A DNA stretch of 64,000 bases from Bradysia coprophila (taxonomy: Eukaryota > Arthropoda > Insecta > Diptera > Sciaridae), in contig NW_023503555.1 in assembly GCF_014529535.1 (NCBI RefSeq), forward strand, positions 7,130,001-7,194,000. The letters run 5' to 3'. Every line of letters begins with the position of its first letter. Positions within the stretch are counted from its first letter, which is position 1. The notes under the pieces are model-generated. The model had not been told where the DNA came from. It was given only the letters and a program-made list of their open reading frames with translations, and searched no databases. Below are positions 1-12,100 of this stretch, one piece after another. The position numbers and the translations under genes are program-made.

Positions 1-1661
1 ATAAAACCTTGTTAACTCATGTATGTTCCAATAATTTTTCAAGTGTTTCCTACATCGATTTGTGAATTGAGGTACTTTTATTAAAGAACAAGCATTTTAC
101 CTCTTCTTCATTTCTGATAAAAACAGGACTTTGGACTAAATTGATGATTCACATGATGAAAACTCAATACATTTTGATAGAAAGCTTTTCTGTGTGACAA
201 GACTTCTCCAGAAACTGTCTGTTTTATAGGTTTTTCCCAATTCTTGTCGATTAACCTCTGGATTTATGACTTATTTGAGGCCACCACGGGCGAGACCACA
301 TGTCAGTTCCTAAAAATAAGTAATATGGTCCACCGTCTCCCAATCTCAAGAACTTTGGTACAATAAGGAATTAGTGGGAATAAGTAGGTCAGGTTCTAAG
401 ACAAAACAAGCCACTTTTTTCGACACAAGGTCCTGCATTAAACTGCTCTTTATTTTCGTTTCCAAAAGTATCGACCCGTCCTACCTCATGTACTTTCGAA
501 TGTTAATTCCGCACAACTAGTTGCCCATTTTTGTTTTAAATCGATTACCGAGTTCATGACATTAAGATTAAGATAGGCATGTACACACAGGTACAACTAG
601 ATAACTTTTGGTACAGACAAAAACCTAATGTAAACGACAGATGAACATTTCTGATAGCCTAAAGCAGTGAAACGTACAAAAAATAACCAACCGAAATCAG
701 TAAACGATGTCCATGTAATTATACGCTAACATGCATTTTACATTCTTATAATTTAAGATAAAAAGATGTTGCTGGCAGTCGTGTATAATACCTACCTACA
801 ACAGAGATAACGATTTTTTTCTCTCTCTTTAAATTGTTTGAAAAACACTTAAGCAAATATATTGAAATGATATAAGAAATGTGGACGTCCTTGGGAGTAC
901 ATAACATTCTGTGCTCACCAATGTGTTTCTGTGTTCTTGTTCTGAAAAATTATTAAAATAAATAAAATTGTAATTGGTTTATCGCGAGGTCTATATCGTC
1001 GTGGATTTGTTCATTTTTTTTTCTCATTCGTTCATAAAATACCGAGTGCATGACCTGTCGTTTCGTATTACGCACGTCATATCAGAATTAATTTTTATCG
1101 AAACGGAACAATTTCAGTTCGTTCTCGTATATCGCATGCATATTATTTTATATTGAAATGATGCTCGCATTCTTATCGAATCAATTCAACTACATAAAAC
1201 CAAGACAAAAAAAAATTAATTAAATCACCTTTTTGATGCTGGTTGGATATCAAGTTCAATCATTTTACGAGATCGTCAGGTTCTTTATGTTAAATGTTAT
1301 CGAGATAATCGTCTGTGTTAAAACTCACGTCAACATTTTTTTTAATTGATATGATTCAGACATTCAGATAAGAAGATACACCATGGAAACAGTAAAAGAT
1401 CTTGTAAAAGATTACGAAAGTAACCTGAATGGCATGTGATTGTTTTTACGTAGATCTAGATTGGAAAAAGACTAAATGTGATCAGCTTTTGTCGTTTAAA
1501 CGTATAATGGAACATCATTGTTTTGTACCAGCCGTAAAATGATTTTCCCAATTTTATTCAAAATTTTCCCTCTTTTTCTCAATTTTCACATATTTTTTCT
1601 AAAAAATTTTTCGAGCAATTTGGGGAAAAGATGTAAACAATTGGAAAACCTACATTCTGCA
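1..1661. other. non-coding upstream DNA
   Basis: AT-rich sequence with only short open frames that have no recognisable protein character. No gene, RNA gene or clear transposon end was found here. Confidence 0.5.
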
Positions 1662-1768
1662 CTACCATACAACGCTAAAAAACCTTAGAGAGGTGAATTT
1701 GTGAGAGAATTTCGTATATTTTCTCTTACAAATTCGCCTCTCTAAGATTGTTATGCGTTGCACGGTAG
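1662..1768. mobile_element. 107-bp MITE with long terminal inverted repeats
   Basis: The two halves are near-perfect inverted copies of about 48 bp. The left arm begins CTACCATACAACGC and the reverse complement of the right arm begins CTACCGTGCAACGC. Both continue through a CTTAGAGAGG block into an AATTTGTRAGAGAA block. No convincing target-site duplication was seen, so the superfamily is open. Confidence 0.65.
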
Positions 1769-2233
1769 ATCACCTCTAAATATTTTGTAAATTTTTGTAG
1801 TTCCACCAAAAACTGCGTCCAGAACTCCATAGAGCCACTTAATGACCACCTAGGGATCGTTCAAAGACGGCCAAAGAGGATGGACCTAAATTGTGACAGG
1901 GGACAGGCGGCCTGTCACAGGCCCAATATTTGTTTCGAACGCCACATTTCAACATTGATTTTGTTCCATTAAGGAACAGAAACTTTTAGAACACTTTTAG
2001 ACACTTTTAGAACACTTTACACGTTTGGCCAAATATGAGACTTTGTGACAAGGGCCCACTACTAAAAATGAGAAAAAGAAAACTCCGAACGTCCTTTCAT
2101 AAATTTCCTATGATTGGTCCACGACATGGTAAAGTAGCCAGACAGGAGCGGTTCATTTTTCGAAAGTCAATTTGGGGACCTTGATGGGAGCAATGACTTT
2201 ATGTATAATGAATATGGAATGTAACGGGGAAAT

Positions 2234-2319
2234 TAAAAACCGGGAAAAACCGGTTAACCGGTTAACCATTTCCCGGTAAATTTTTTCTCGTTTACCGTTT
2301 TTCCCGTTTCCCGGTTTTT
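2234..2319. repeat. CCGG-rich inverted repeat
   Basis: The segment begins AAAAACCGGGAAA and ends TTTCCCGGTTTTT, with repeated CCGGTTAACC and TTTACCG units between. The same CCGGTAAAC/TTTACCGG vocabulary fills the hAT-like element at 36053-36904, so this may be a short relative of it. That relationship is inferred from shared motifs only. Confidence 0.4.
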
Positions 2320-2611
2320 CAGAATCGACGGTAAATGCATTCAAATGAACACTTATTAATGAATTTAAAATGAGAGAAAACCAATTAAGTAGACTCACTA
2401 TATGAGTTAAATGTTCATCTTCAATCAGTCTTTGTCTTAACTGTGGCCTTGATTAGTGGCATGAAGTTTAATCAACATTAGTTTTCAGGCTGTCACCCCG
2501 CTCATAAAATCTTAAGTTCATCGGTTGTAAACACACTAGGGCCTAAACTTACACACAGACGGCTAGCGTATCTCCTCAGGTTATTTAAATTAAATTAGTT
2601 TAATTTTCACT

Positions 2612-3190
2612 TTGAATATGTTGTATCGAAAGCGTATTCGATGCTTGGATTCATGAAACGAATGTGTTACGGCTTTACCAACTTGAGCGAGCGCTTGTTA
2701 GTGTCTACTGTGCACTCGTTCGCTCGCATCTTGAGTATGCCTCGGTTGTATGGTATCCCTGGCAAACCGACAGAGTAGCCAAGGTCGAGTCGATACAAAA
2801 GAACTTTGTCATTTATGCCCTCCGTAGGACTGTTAGGAGAGACGCTAATTACAGGCTTCCCTCCTATGTGTCTAGGTGTAAGACTCTCGGGATCGAGACT
2901 CTGTCGAGGCGAAGGCTAAATCTGTGCGCATTTTTCGTGCATGATCTTCTCAGCGGTCGTATTGATGCTTTCGACCTCGCTTTAAAGTTCGTTTTCATGA
3001 GTGTTTGCACGTTCCGACTCATCGCACGTTTTACGGCTTTTTCGAGCCGGTTTGCAATTTGTCCAGGATTTTTAACAATTTTAGTCGTTTAGTTGACCCG
3101 CAAGCCAATAGGGTCACGTATCGCCGTTTGATCAAGTCTCTGTCAATTGATTGTGAACTGAAATTCGCTGTTGGCTCATATGCTTTCTGA
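2612..3190 (+). pseudogene. decayed non-LTR reverse transcriptase fragment
   Basis: The translation resembles the C-terminal end of a Jockey/CR1-type non-LTR retrotransposon reverse transcriptase. It reads YSMLGFMKRMCYGF, then after a frameshift near 2690 LVRSHLEYASVVWYP, YVSRCKTLGIETLSRRRLN and FFVHDLLSGRIDA. A second frame change near 3000 leads to THRTFYGFFEPVCNLSRIFN. At least two frameshifts and a missing N-terminus show it is dead. An A-rich 3' end (AATAAAATAAATAAAT) lies near 3530-3545, after a MITE insertion at 3236-3359. The superfamily call rests on remembered family motifs. Confidence 0.8.
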
Positions 3191-3235
3191 TACCATAGCC
3201 GGGTAGTTGGATGAAGATTGGTTTCAGTATTGCTA

Positions 3236-3359
3236 CAGTGAACGACATCTCAAATGTCTCACTGTCATTTCTTTCAGAGAATGTCATTGTGAATATGCAA
3301 TGACACAATAAAATTCTCAGAAAAATTTGACAGTGAGACATTTGAGATGTCGTTCACTG
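3236..3359. mobile_element. Tc1/mariner-type MITE inserted in the retroelement
   Basis: A 124-bp palindromic element bounded by TA on both sides. Its terminal inverted repeats begin CAGTGAACGACATCTC and continue through AAATGTCTCACTGTCA. A CAGTG start with a TA target duplication is typical of Tc1/mariner-derived MITEs. It interrupts the 3' part of the decayed reverse transcriptase, so it is the younger insertion. Confidence 0.75.
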
Positions 3360-3604
3360 TAAGACGCGATCGTTATTTTTCTTATTCAAGTTTTTTGTAG
3401 TGATAGTTGGTTTTCGTTCTAAGTTTCGTCAGGTTTCATTTGTTGTTTATAATTTTTAAGAGTTTGATTGTTAATCGTTGTAATCGTTCATCATCAGTTG
3501 GCAAACATGCTGTCGATGATTATTCCGAATAAAATAAATAAATTATCTGGGAGTTATCGGGTCTGTTACTTGTTTTGATTGAGGTATATTCATCCGATTC
3601 TTTC

Positions 3605-3710
3605 AAAATCTCTTACTTCGTTTGTTTTAACACACTTTTTGCAATATAAAGTCGCATCAGCTAGATTATCAGATTATTAGTTTTGTCGTCTAGGTTGATA
3701 ACAGATGCTT
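3605..3710 (+). repeat. dispersed ACAGATG-family repeat, copy 1
   Basis: About 105 bp running from TCTTACTTCGTTTGTTTTAA through AATATAAAGTC to GTTGATAACAGATGCTTA. Similar blocks of nearly the same length recur in the window on both strands. Confidence 0.55.
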
Positions 3711-5801
3711 AGGTCCGTTTTTTTTTTCTCTGTCAGCTTTTTCTAGAGTACTGTTTTGTCTTTCGTAGTGTACAATAATGTCAGTACTAGCAAAGCTACT
3801 GATAGATTTATTGATTCTGATGCATGATTCAGCTCACTTATGCATTATACATCCGCAAGCGATTATCACGCCGTTCCACTTTATTATAACGTCATGCATC
3901 AAACAACCATTAATATTGTCGCCTATGTATTCGGCTCAATTATCGATTTATTGAATGGTTTGGTTATCTCAAATATTTAACCAAATCATACACTAACACA
4001 CAACATCACCTTTGTTTGTCATATCAAAACATTTAAATAAAAAGATAAATGTATCTATCAATGAGTGCGTAGAAGAAGGGAAAAAAACGCACAAAAAACA
4101 CTCGGCTTTCGATGCTTCATTTTTTTTGCCTCTCTCAACTCAATTTATAATATATTTGACGCGGTGGAAAAGTATGACGATAGATAAAAAAAATGCTAAT
4201 CTTGTTTTATACTAATAACTCTCCGTAACATATGGGCTTTTTGTCTGGCCTGAAACACAATGTTGTGGTTAAACCATGATTTAGTTGCAAAATATCTGCT
4301 GTAAGGTGTTATACAAAATTCATAGACTAGATATTGTGGGTTTTAGACATATCATGTCCTATACATGAAGTGATTGTATATGCAATTACCTTTACGAAAA
4401 CATTATTTGTGTTGAATCAGTGGAATTCCTGGTACATACGTAACAGGTGTGGAGCTTGTGCATGAGATTTTTTCGATGGAATTAGAGAGAGTAGTGATGG
4501 AATCATGAACAAAGATATTGATGCCACACGGACACATCCACATTATCGTACGTGCATTCCAATTTCTAGCTGAAATGGAAATGTTATACTCGATAGCTTT
4601 TCCACGCGACTGATATGACTTATTTGTGTGTTTTGTGCTATCTTATCACTGATTTTGATTTATATTGACCAATAAGTTTGATGGACTGTGAGAATTTTCC
4701 AAGGTTTTTCACGATTTCATTTAAACTGGAATAAGTAGCCTGATGGGCTGAACCTTTACCAGCCGTGCTAAGATTGTCATTAGTGCTTAAAAGTTAAACT
4801 TTTCAGATTTTCATGACTCGATTAAAATAATGTTCCAGTGAGACTGATGGGTTTGAACAGATTGACGAGTAATCTTTTAATTCATTCGATTTAACAGTAT
4901 GCCAACGAGATAATCAAATGTAACTTCTCGATGGAACGAGTCAACTAGAGTTTACGATATCTCATTCTGTCATTTAATCTCGTACCATTAGAAAGGACTA
5001 TAGTCAAGGTTCTGAAAGAACAGGTTAAGGCTGTGTGTAAGGACAACTCGAAGAAAATAATTTGTCTCTCTTAACTGGAATTGTCGTATAAACTGTAATA
5101 AATTTAGATGGCTCTACAGAGAAATGTGGATGCCACAGCCTTTGTGATCTACACTGATATGACTTTTGATTTTTTATTTTCAATCGTCATTCGCATAAGT
5201 ACAGTGGTACATTATACCAAGGCTGTAAACTTTGGGGAAGTCAAAGGTTGGCCCCCGAAATTATGGGCAAATTTTTGTATAAGGGTTATCCTTGCATAAT
5301 GCTTGAATCAAGGACATGATTTTTCAATTTTTAGTCTAGTACTTCAAGTCATTGTGCCAATGTTGAACATTGAGGAAAATTGAATTCTTTTTCAGGTTCT
5401 CTACAGAAAGATAGTACGCTGAAAACCATAGAACAGAATTCGTTCTTCGCAAACACGGTTTCTGTGATCTCTCAATGATCTCTCAAGAAGTCACAAAAAA
5501 TGAGAAATTTTCAAACTGTTGGCTGATAACAGAAAACTATAATCAATTCAATTGCACATCTTCGTATTATCTACCGATTTCTTGTGCCATTCCATTCGAC
5601 ATGATAAATGGCATAAATTGTCTCTGCACTCTACACAACTCACTGAATCATTTATCATCACCAAAACAACTCAATTTATTTCGTCTGCAAACCAAAAACG
5701 TACTCAAAGAAAACCTTACAATCAAAAGCTTCAACAAATTTTCCGATAAATTTTCAGGTGTTGCCTGGAGCTTCCGATTTGCTACACTGAACAAACAAAA
5801 A
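3711..5801. other. non-coding DNA upstream of the BCAR3-like gene
   Basis: No protein-coding exon is supported here. A splice-acceptor-like AAATTTTCAG at 5748-5757 lies just upstream of the first coding ATG, so at least one untranslated 5' exon probably lies in or beyond this region. I could not place it. Confidence 0.4.
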
Positions 5802-6107
5802 ATGGCACCGATAATGGTCGCTCCACCGCATCATTTAGACATAAAAGCTTGGCTTGTCGTCTTGGATTTACAACAGTACGAAGGTAACATCATTGACTTG
5901 TGTACACAGACTTCGAAAGTTCTGAGTGTTTTGTTATTTTTTCTTCTATCCGAACAGAGAGCTTTTCAAAGTTTCTTGGAGTCGAAGAGCTTATGTTCTA
6001 CGATGAAGCTGATATAAAACAGTTGGGTATTCGAAATTCTGCACATCGAGCTCGAATCGTTTCCAGTTTGGTTGCGTTACGTGATAAACATCAAAGAGGA
6101 GGTACTG
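5802..6107 (+). CDS. BCAR3: BCAR3-like exons 1-2: SAM domain
   Basis: Exon 1 (5802-5883) ends in phase 1 at ...QQYE. Exon 2 (5958-6107) resumes with ESFSKFLGVEEL and ends before GTAAGT. The joined peptide has the SAM pattern: a helix with LxxWLxxLxLxxY spacing (IKAWLVVLDLQQYEESF), then DEADIKQLGIRNSAHRARI, close to the classic 'DLxxLGIxxxGHRxKIL' core. SAM domains mediate protein-protein oligomerisation. Vertebrate NSP proteins lack an N-terminal SAM domain, so this may be an insect-type feature. Confidence 0.85.
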
Positions 6108-9100
6108 GTAAGTTACAGTCAGAAAATAATCGTATGTAAATGGGATGTACGGGTGATACATGGGAGAATTAACTCTATAACAATTTACAAACTGAAAGCG
6201 TGTTGCAAGCATTATAATCTATTACTTCATGTGTTTAACGTTTCGATGCATATTTTATACAAAATTTTTTACTTCTTTTGGTCATGCAAATGTTGTGCTA
6301 TATAAAGTCACAATAACCAGAGTTCACTGCTTATTTCTGACGTTGATGGCGATAACAGATGATGATTAGTTAAAAATCGGTTCATTATTAGGTGTTTTTC
6401 CTTTGTTACTGACCGGGTCAATTATACTATCTTTCTGCAGAAAACAAAAACGTAATACCAAACCGAAACCTTTTCAGTTTGCTAATTGATTAAAATTGCA
6501 TCGTTATTTAAATCAGATCTGTGTGACGTAACCAATTCTCTTCGGTTCAGACGTATACTAAATTACAAATTGATTTCAAGCCTCATTCAGTTGTTTGTTG
6601 GATCGATGATAATTTATTTGCATAATCCATTTGTCGCCGTTCGGAGAAAATAATTCAAAGTCGAAATTGCAATTCAATTTTTGTATTCGGTGGTGATGAA
6701 GTGTTAAATTATCGTCGTAATCGTTTTTATTTTGGGTGTTCGATTGAAAATAAATGAAAATGAAAATTACTCGCTATCACGGACCATATCTACCAAGTTG
6801 TTCCTTTCAGTACTTTTGCTGCATGTCGAAAGGCATACGAAAAGGTAAAGGAAAAATGATCTGAAATTAGTTATAGCGTGATTGTATGTTACGTCACTGT
6901 TTGTAAATATTTGTTTAGGCAAGTGTTAGGTTTGCGGAACGAGCCGAAGGCGAGTGGAGTAATCACACGTGCCTAAAGAAGCCGAGTCTGAAATGGATTT
7001 TACATCCTGTTACCTCCTAAACCAATTCTCTTGTTTTATGTTCTCTTGCAATAATCCACTTTTGACTCTAAGGAACTCATAAGCATGTAAAATAAATATT
7101 GATGGATTGAAGGCGTGGGTTGAAAGAAAAACTTCGGTTGGAGGGAAGTTTGTGGTCAACGTTCGATTGAAAACTTAATATGTTTAATGATTCTTGTTCT
7201 ACCCGGAGCAAATTGTAACGGCAGTGATGACTGCGTACTGACCTTCCACCAAAATGACCCAGGTTTGCTTCTTGTGACAGAAAATTCCACATGGAATTTT
7301 CTACCGATTTTATCGCATTGGTAACGTCCTGAAGGTCACGTAATCTTTATAATTTAGGTAGTTGCAGTGTATTTAGTGACCTAATTCAAATACGATGAAT
7401 TTGTATTTATATGTCTAGCATCATTTAGGCGAGATATGAAGTAGCCCCTAGCTTCTATTAATAAGGTCTCTAAACCAATCAAATTATAGTGGTCGGTTCG
7501 ACAAAATTCCTGAACAAGTCGTTCTGGATAATCTGGATAAACGTAAGAGCTTGATTATAGTCAACAGTATCTGTGGCTTCGAAGTTGCACAAGTCTTGCA
7601 AACCATGATTGTGCGCGCTTGATTAATACTTCCTCAGTGAATGCTTCCCAAATGGGGAATCACAATTCACTTCTCTACTACTTATTTTTCAAAATTCTTA
7701 CAAATCTGCACAAATTCACTTTCATTGAAACTGCTTTTTCACACAATAACGTTTTACACAGAGAATGGCCTAAATCTGTTACTTTGCTTGTTTAATTTAA
7801 TTTATTTTGTAGTCGTTGTGACTAACAGATGCATTTTGTCTAGATTCTGTTGTTTCTGTTGGCCTGTTTTTGTATTTTTTTCTCCAAATTTCCACAATCT
7901 ACCAAAAACTGCTCAAATTACAAAAAAAATCCAGAATTGTCAATTACCAAATTCATATTTTAACGATGTTGAAAAGTATGACTTTTTCGGGACAAAACGA
8001 TTTTCTCGTGCTTCACTCCCGATAATTCTAGGATTTTTAAGGTTTTTTTTCTGGGTTTTCTTGTCTGGATTTGGTATAGTCGAGGTGGTATTAGACTGTT
8101 TCCACCATCTTTCCCAAGCGAAAACTCAAGGAATTTTCAGGTTTTGTCTATCCTTTTAAGACTTTTCGACTTTTGGGATTATTAAGTTGTAGTAGTGGGC
8201 TAGTTCCTAAATTCCGTCACTTCTGATGGCCCATCATCTTCGCTGTTGTCAGAATTTTTCAAAAAATTTTGAGTACCTTCTGGACTTTTGGCATTCCTGG
8301 TATGAGAAATGGATGTTGGAATTACATGTTTCAAATGAATGGAAGGAACGGCTAACAAAAGTTCTACTATAAAAGTTTAGGTTTCGTAAATTTTCTGTAT
8401 TATGTCTCAAAATGAGCCTTACAACAAAGAGCCTTAATGCTAAACTTTACCCAAACCAATGAAAGTCTAGAACAGGTATGGTCGATCGGCGAATTCGTCT
8501 TAAACGCACTCACATTTTATGTCAAAATAATATGAGTGCGTTTAAGTACGAAAATCAAATTTTCATGTCCTCCGTGCGGACAATAGACCATACCTGTTTT
8601 ACACTTTCATTGACCCAAACCACTTCCAAAATAACTGACATCCCACAAAAACCTCAAACGTCGAATAAGTGGCGCCAGTTACTTCTAAACTTCCAAAGCA
8701 TTTGATAGATCATCTTCAAGGCCGTTTGAAATGCCATCCACGTTAAGAACTGCCATCCACGTTAAAAATAATGTCATTTGAACGAAAGATTTGGAACCGT
8801 CGCCTATTGCTCGTTCTTTTTTTTTTAAACAGGATTTTAAATTTGTTCCTCAAATGGCAGCTCTTTTTTGACATAAAAGTTTGGGTTAAATGAAACACAA
8901 CTTTATCTGAGGTTACGTTTGAAAGTACCGTAACTTGAAGATGATCTATATCACCACAGCCCTGCTTCTAGCATGAACATATAAAATATTCGGAGGCTGA
9001 TGAATTCACAGTAGGCAAAGCGTTTCTGTTGTACATTATTATGACTTGCTTTCGTTGTATGAGTTAAAACATACAAAACAAACAATCCTAAGCAGTAGCT

Positions 9101-12100
9101 CGTATCACTAAAGCCTCCAAATTTGACACTTGTCAATTCAATGTTCATGCTAGTAGCAGTGCTGTGATATCACGCAATTTTAACCAAAAAATCTTTTCAA
9201 CGAATTTGCGTCACAAAATGTTTTGGAACTTTAAATTAAAGTAACTGGCGTCACCTATTCCTCTTTTGAGGTTTTTGTGGTATTCTTTCTAGCTAACAAT
9301 ATTTTTCCAGCTACCTCATTAAAGAATAAAAAAATTAAATTGAAACGTAAATTTAAACGAAAAAAAAACAATTCGTTCCAGGTACAAATAAATCTTCAAA
9401 ATCCCAACTGTCTCAACGACGAAATCAGCGCTATAGTTTGGCGGTGGTACCTGAGCAACGAAAAGATGAACAGCCAATGTAAGTAAAATAAATCATTTTT
9501 CTTTATCTCGTAACTTAATCCACAATATCCAATAAAAATGCGTAATACAAATGACATTGAAATTTTATACCAAAACATTCAATTGCATTTAAAGGTCCGC
9601 GTTTCTCATGTCTTCTTCGTTTTATTGAAAATGCAAAGTCCGAATGAAAGAAGAAAGAAGAAAGAAAAAAAAACTTTAATCCAAAAAGGTTATTCACATC
9701 TGTCTTCTCTCGAAAAGTATAAAACATTTTTGGGGTATGCGCAATGCGTATTGTTTTCGATCAATATACTATCAGGGGTTAGTTTGGTCGGGATCGGAAA
9801 GACGGTAACATGTGAATTTATGAACTATGTTCATACTATTTGATCTGGTTGAATTGTGTCGCTGAAATTTGAATAAAATCATCGGTGTGAGCTAAATAAC
9901 AGAGTTCGTATCGAGTTTAAACATTCAAACGGTGTAAACAAACAATGTGACCGTCATTTTTTTTGCCATTCAAAATTTTCTTCTTTTCCTTTTACTATAC
10001 CCGTCGTAAAAGTGTGTAAATCCTACGGCAAGTTTACTATTCCTTTTACTCCCGAAATCGAACCCATCAACCACCCGTATATCATAGTCGTTTTCCTCTC
10101 TTTTGATTTTGATTCATACTTTGTGCGGTACTAATCCACTCTACAATTGACTGAAACAGTACCAAAACAATCGTCAAACACGGAGTATCATCTCTTTCGT
10201 ATGTGAAATTAATATCGATATGAAGAGTTTACTTACAGTGCGTGCAATCTTCAATCGGAAAGACTGAATGTCTAGTAGTTGAATTTGATATACGAACGCG
10301 GTTGAGTCATTATATATGACGATTTGGTAATTATTCGATCACGTTTGGTAACAGTACAAAGATACCATCGACAATTGAATTATTAATGAGTTAAGTGGTG
10401 ACCAAGTTCTTTGTTAACGTTTCTCGGGGTTCACAATGATTCTCAGTTTTTGAATCTGGATGAACAACAACAACAAAAAGAGGAAAAGGCCAAAATTAGG
10501 GAAGGGCGTTTGTGATGCAAATTTCTCTCTCTTCAGTGTGTAGCAGCTACCTATATTATAACAAAAGTGGTTTTCAAACAAAAAGTGGTACAATGTTGTT
10601 TTTCCGGGAATGTCGTTAAAAATATGTAATTTTGTGCTGTTGGGATAAATAAAAAAACGAAACGAGTGGTTGGCTCACTTATTTTGCCTGTGATTCGTTC
10701 TTGTTGGTAAATTCCATTTCGTTTAATTAAAAGGATTAAAGTTTCACATAAATCTAAAAAAAACGGGTAGAAAAAGCGCTCGAATTGAATGTGTGTGAAC
10801 GATGTTTTTTTTTGGATTATATCGATTGGATACTATCACAACCACTATATTCGGATGAAAAACGTTTGGGAATAAGGTGTGTATTTTTCACTGCCGAAAC
10901 TAGCGTATAGAAAGCGGGCGAACTGTGTGTATAATACGGGGCAATTTTTATTTTATTATTATTGCAACAAATTCAACGCCCAGTTCGGACATTTTTTCGA
11001 CGAAATTTTATTCGGTGCAGATCCTTCTTCTTTTAGTTGGATATTAAATAATATGATGAGTTGTTCGATCGAATGCGAGTGTATGGTGAATTTATGACTT
11101 TTATCGAACTTTGGTTTTATTTCTCTCAACAACGAAACGTTGTGTTGTAAAGGGTAGGGTCTGGTGAACACAAGGAACTTCAGATTCTGTTTTTCTCTAC
11201 CGTGTAATTAGAAAATTCTGAACAAGAGGTTAAGTTGGTTTTATGTATAGCAAGGTGTATGTTGAGACAGATGAATTAAACGATCGATCTGTTGAAAATG
11301 GTTTGAACAAAAGAAGTACAAGATTAGATAATTACATAGACGATATATTTGCTGTCTGTTTATGGCAGAGACTGATTTCTCGAATTTTCCCACATTTTCA
11401 TAAAATTTTCCAGAATTTTCCTGAAAGCTAAATAAATGAAAATGCGGGAAATTTCATGAAAATATTAGAAAATTTGAGAAAATATTGAGAAAGGTTTTTC
11501 GCAGGAATTGTCCCTGTTAAAAAGTTAACTATTTATGCCGATGGATTCTTTTGAAAAACACTCTACCGAAATCAGACGGATTTTCCAGTGGACTTTTCTA
11601 TATGTGTGTAGAAAGGTATTAATCCCTAGAAGCCGAAAACACTTTCGAAAAAAGTTCTGGACACTTTAGTGGCTAGTGGAAGTTGGTTGAAAATCGAAAA
11701 CATACAAATTTCTTATGAAAATTACTCCAGGTAAAAGAAACTTAAAAGGTCGTGCGTTATACAGACAATTGTACAGGAAAATAACCAAACATCCGGCGCC
11801 CCCACTTGGAAGGGCTGACATTTAGGGTTTAGCAAAATGTCAGGATTCGGCACATTTCAAGTGAATTCATCCACACTGAGATGTGCGCCCTCTACGTTTC
11901 CACACAAGCGTCCAATGGAAAATACGTCCGATTTCGGCAGACTCTTTTTTAAAAGAATCCCTCACCAACAAGTATTTATTGCAATTGTTAAAGAAATTGA
12001 ACTAAAAGGTTGAGGTACACTTGAGGTATTTCAACAAACTTCTGATTGCAAATTCTATATAGTGTTGGTATACGTTGAGACTGGTAAAGATGGAGCTATC

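Larger units (their letters stand above)
6108..9381. other. BCAR3: BCAR3-like intron 2
   Basis: An intron of about 3.3 kb bounded by GTAAGT and TTCCAG. It holds an ACAGATG-family repeat, a decayed tRNA-derived SINE and a hAT-type MITE (listed separately). The long frame at 7641-8159 has no recognisable protein character and is not called. Confidence 0.6.

Noticed and set aside
7641..8159. 172-codon open frame in BCAR3-like intron 2
   Set aside because: Composition follows local T-richness (F, L, I), no domain is visible, and it is crossed by no supportive splice or start features.
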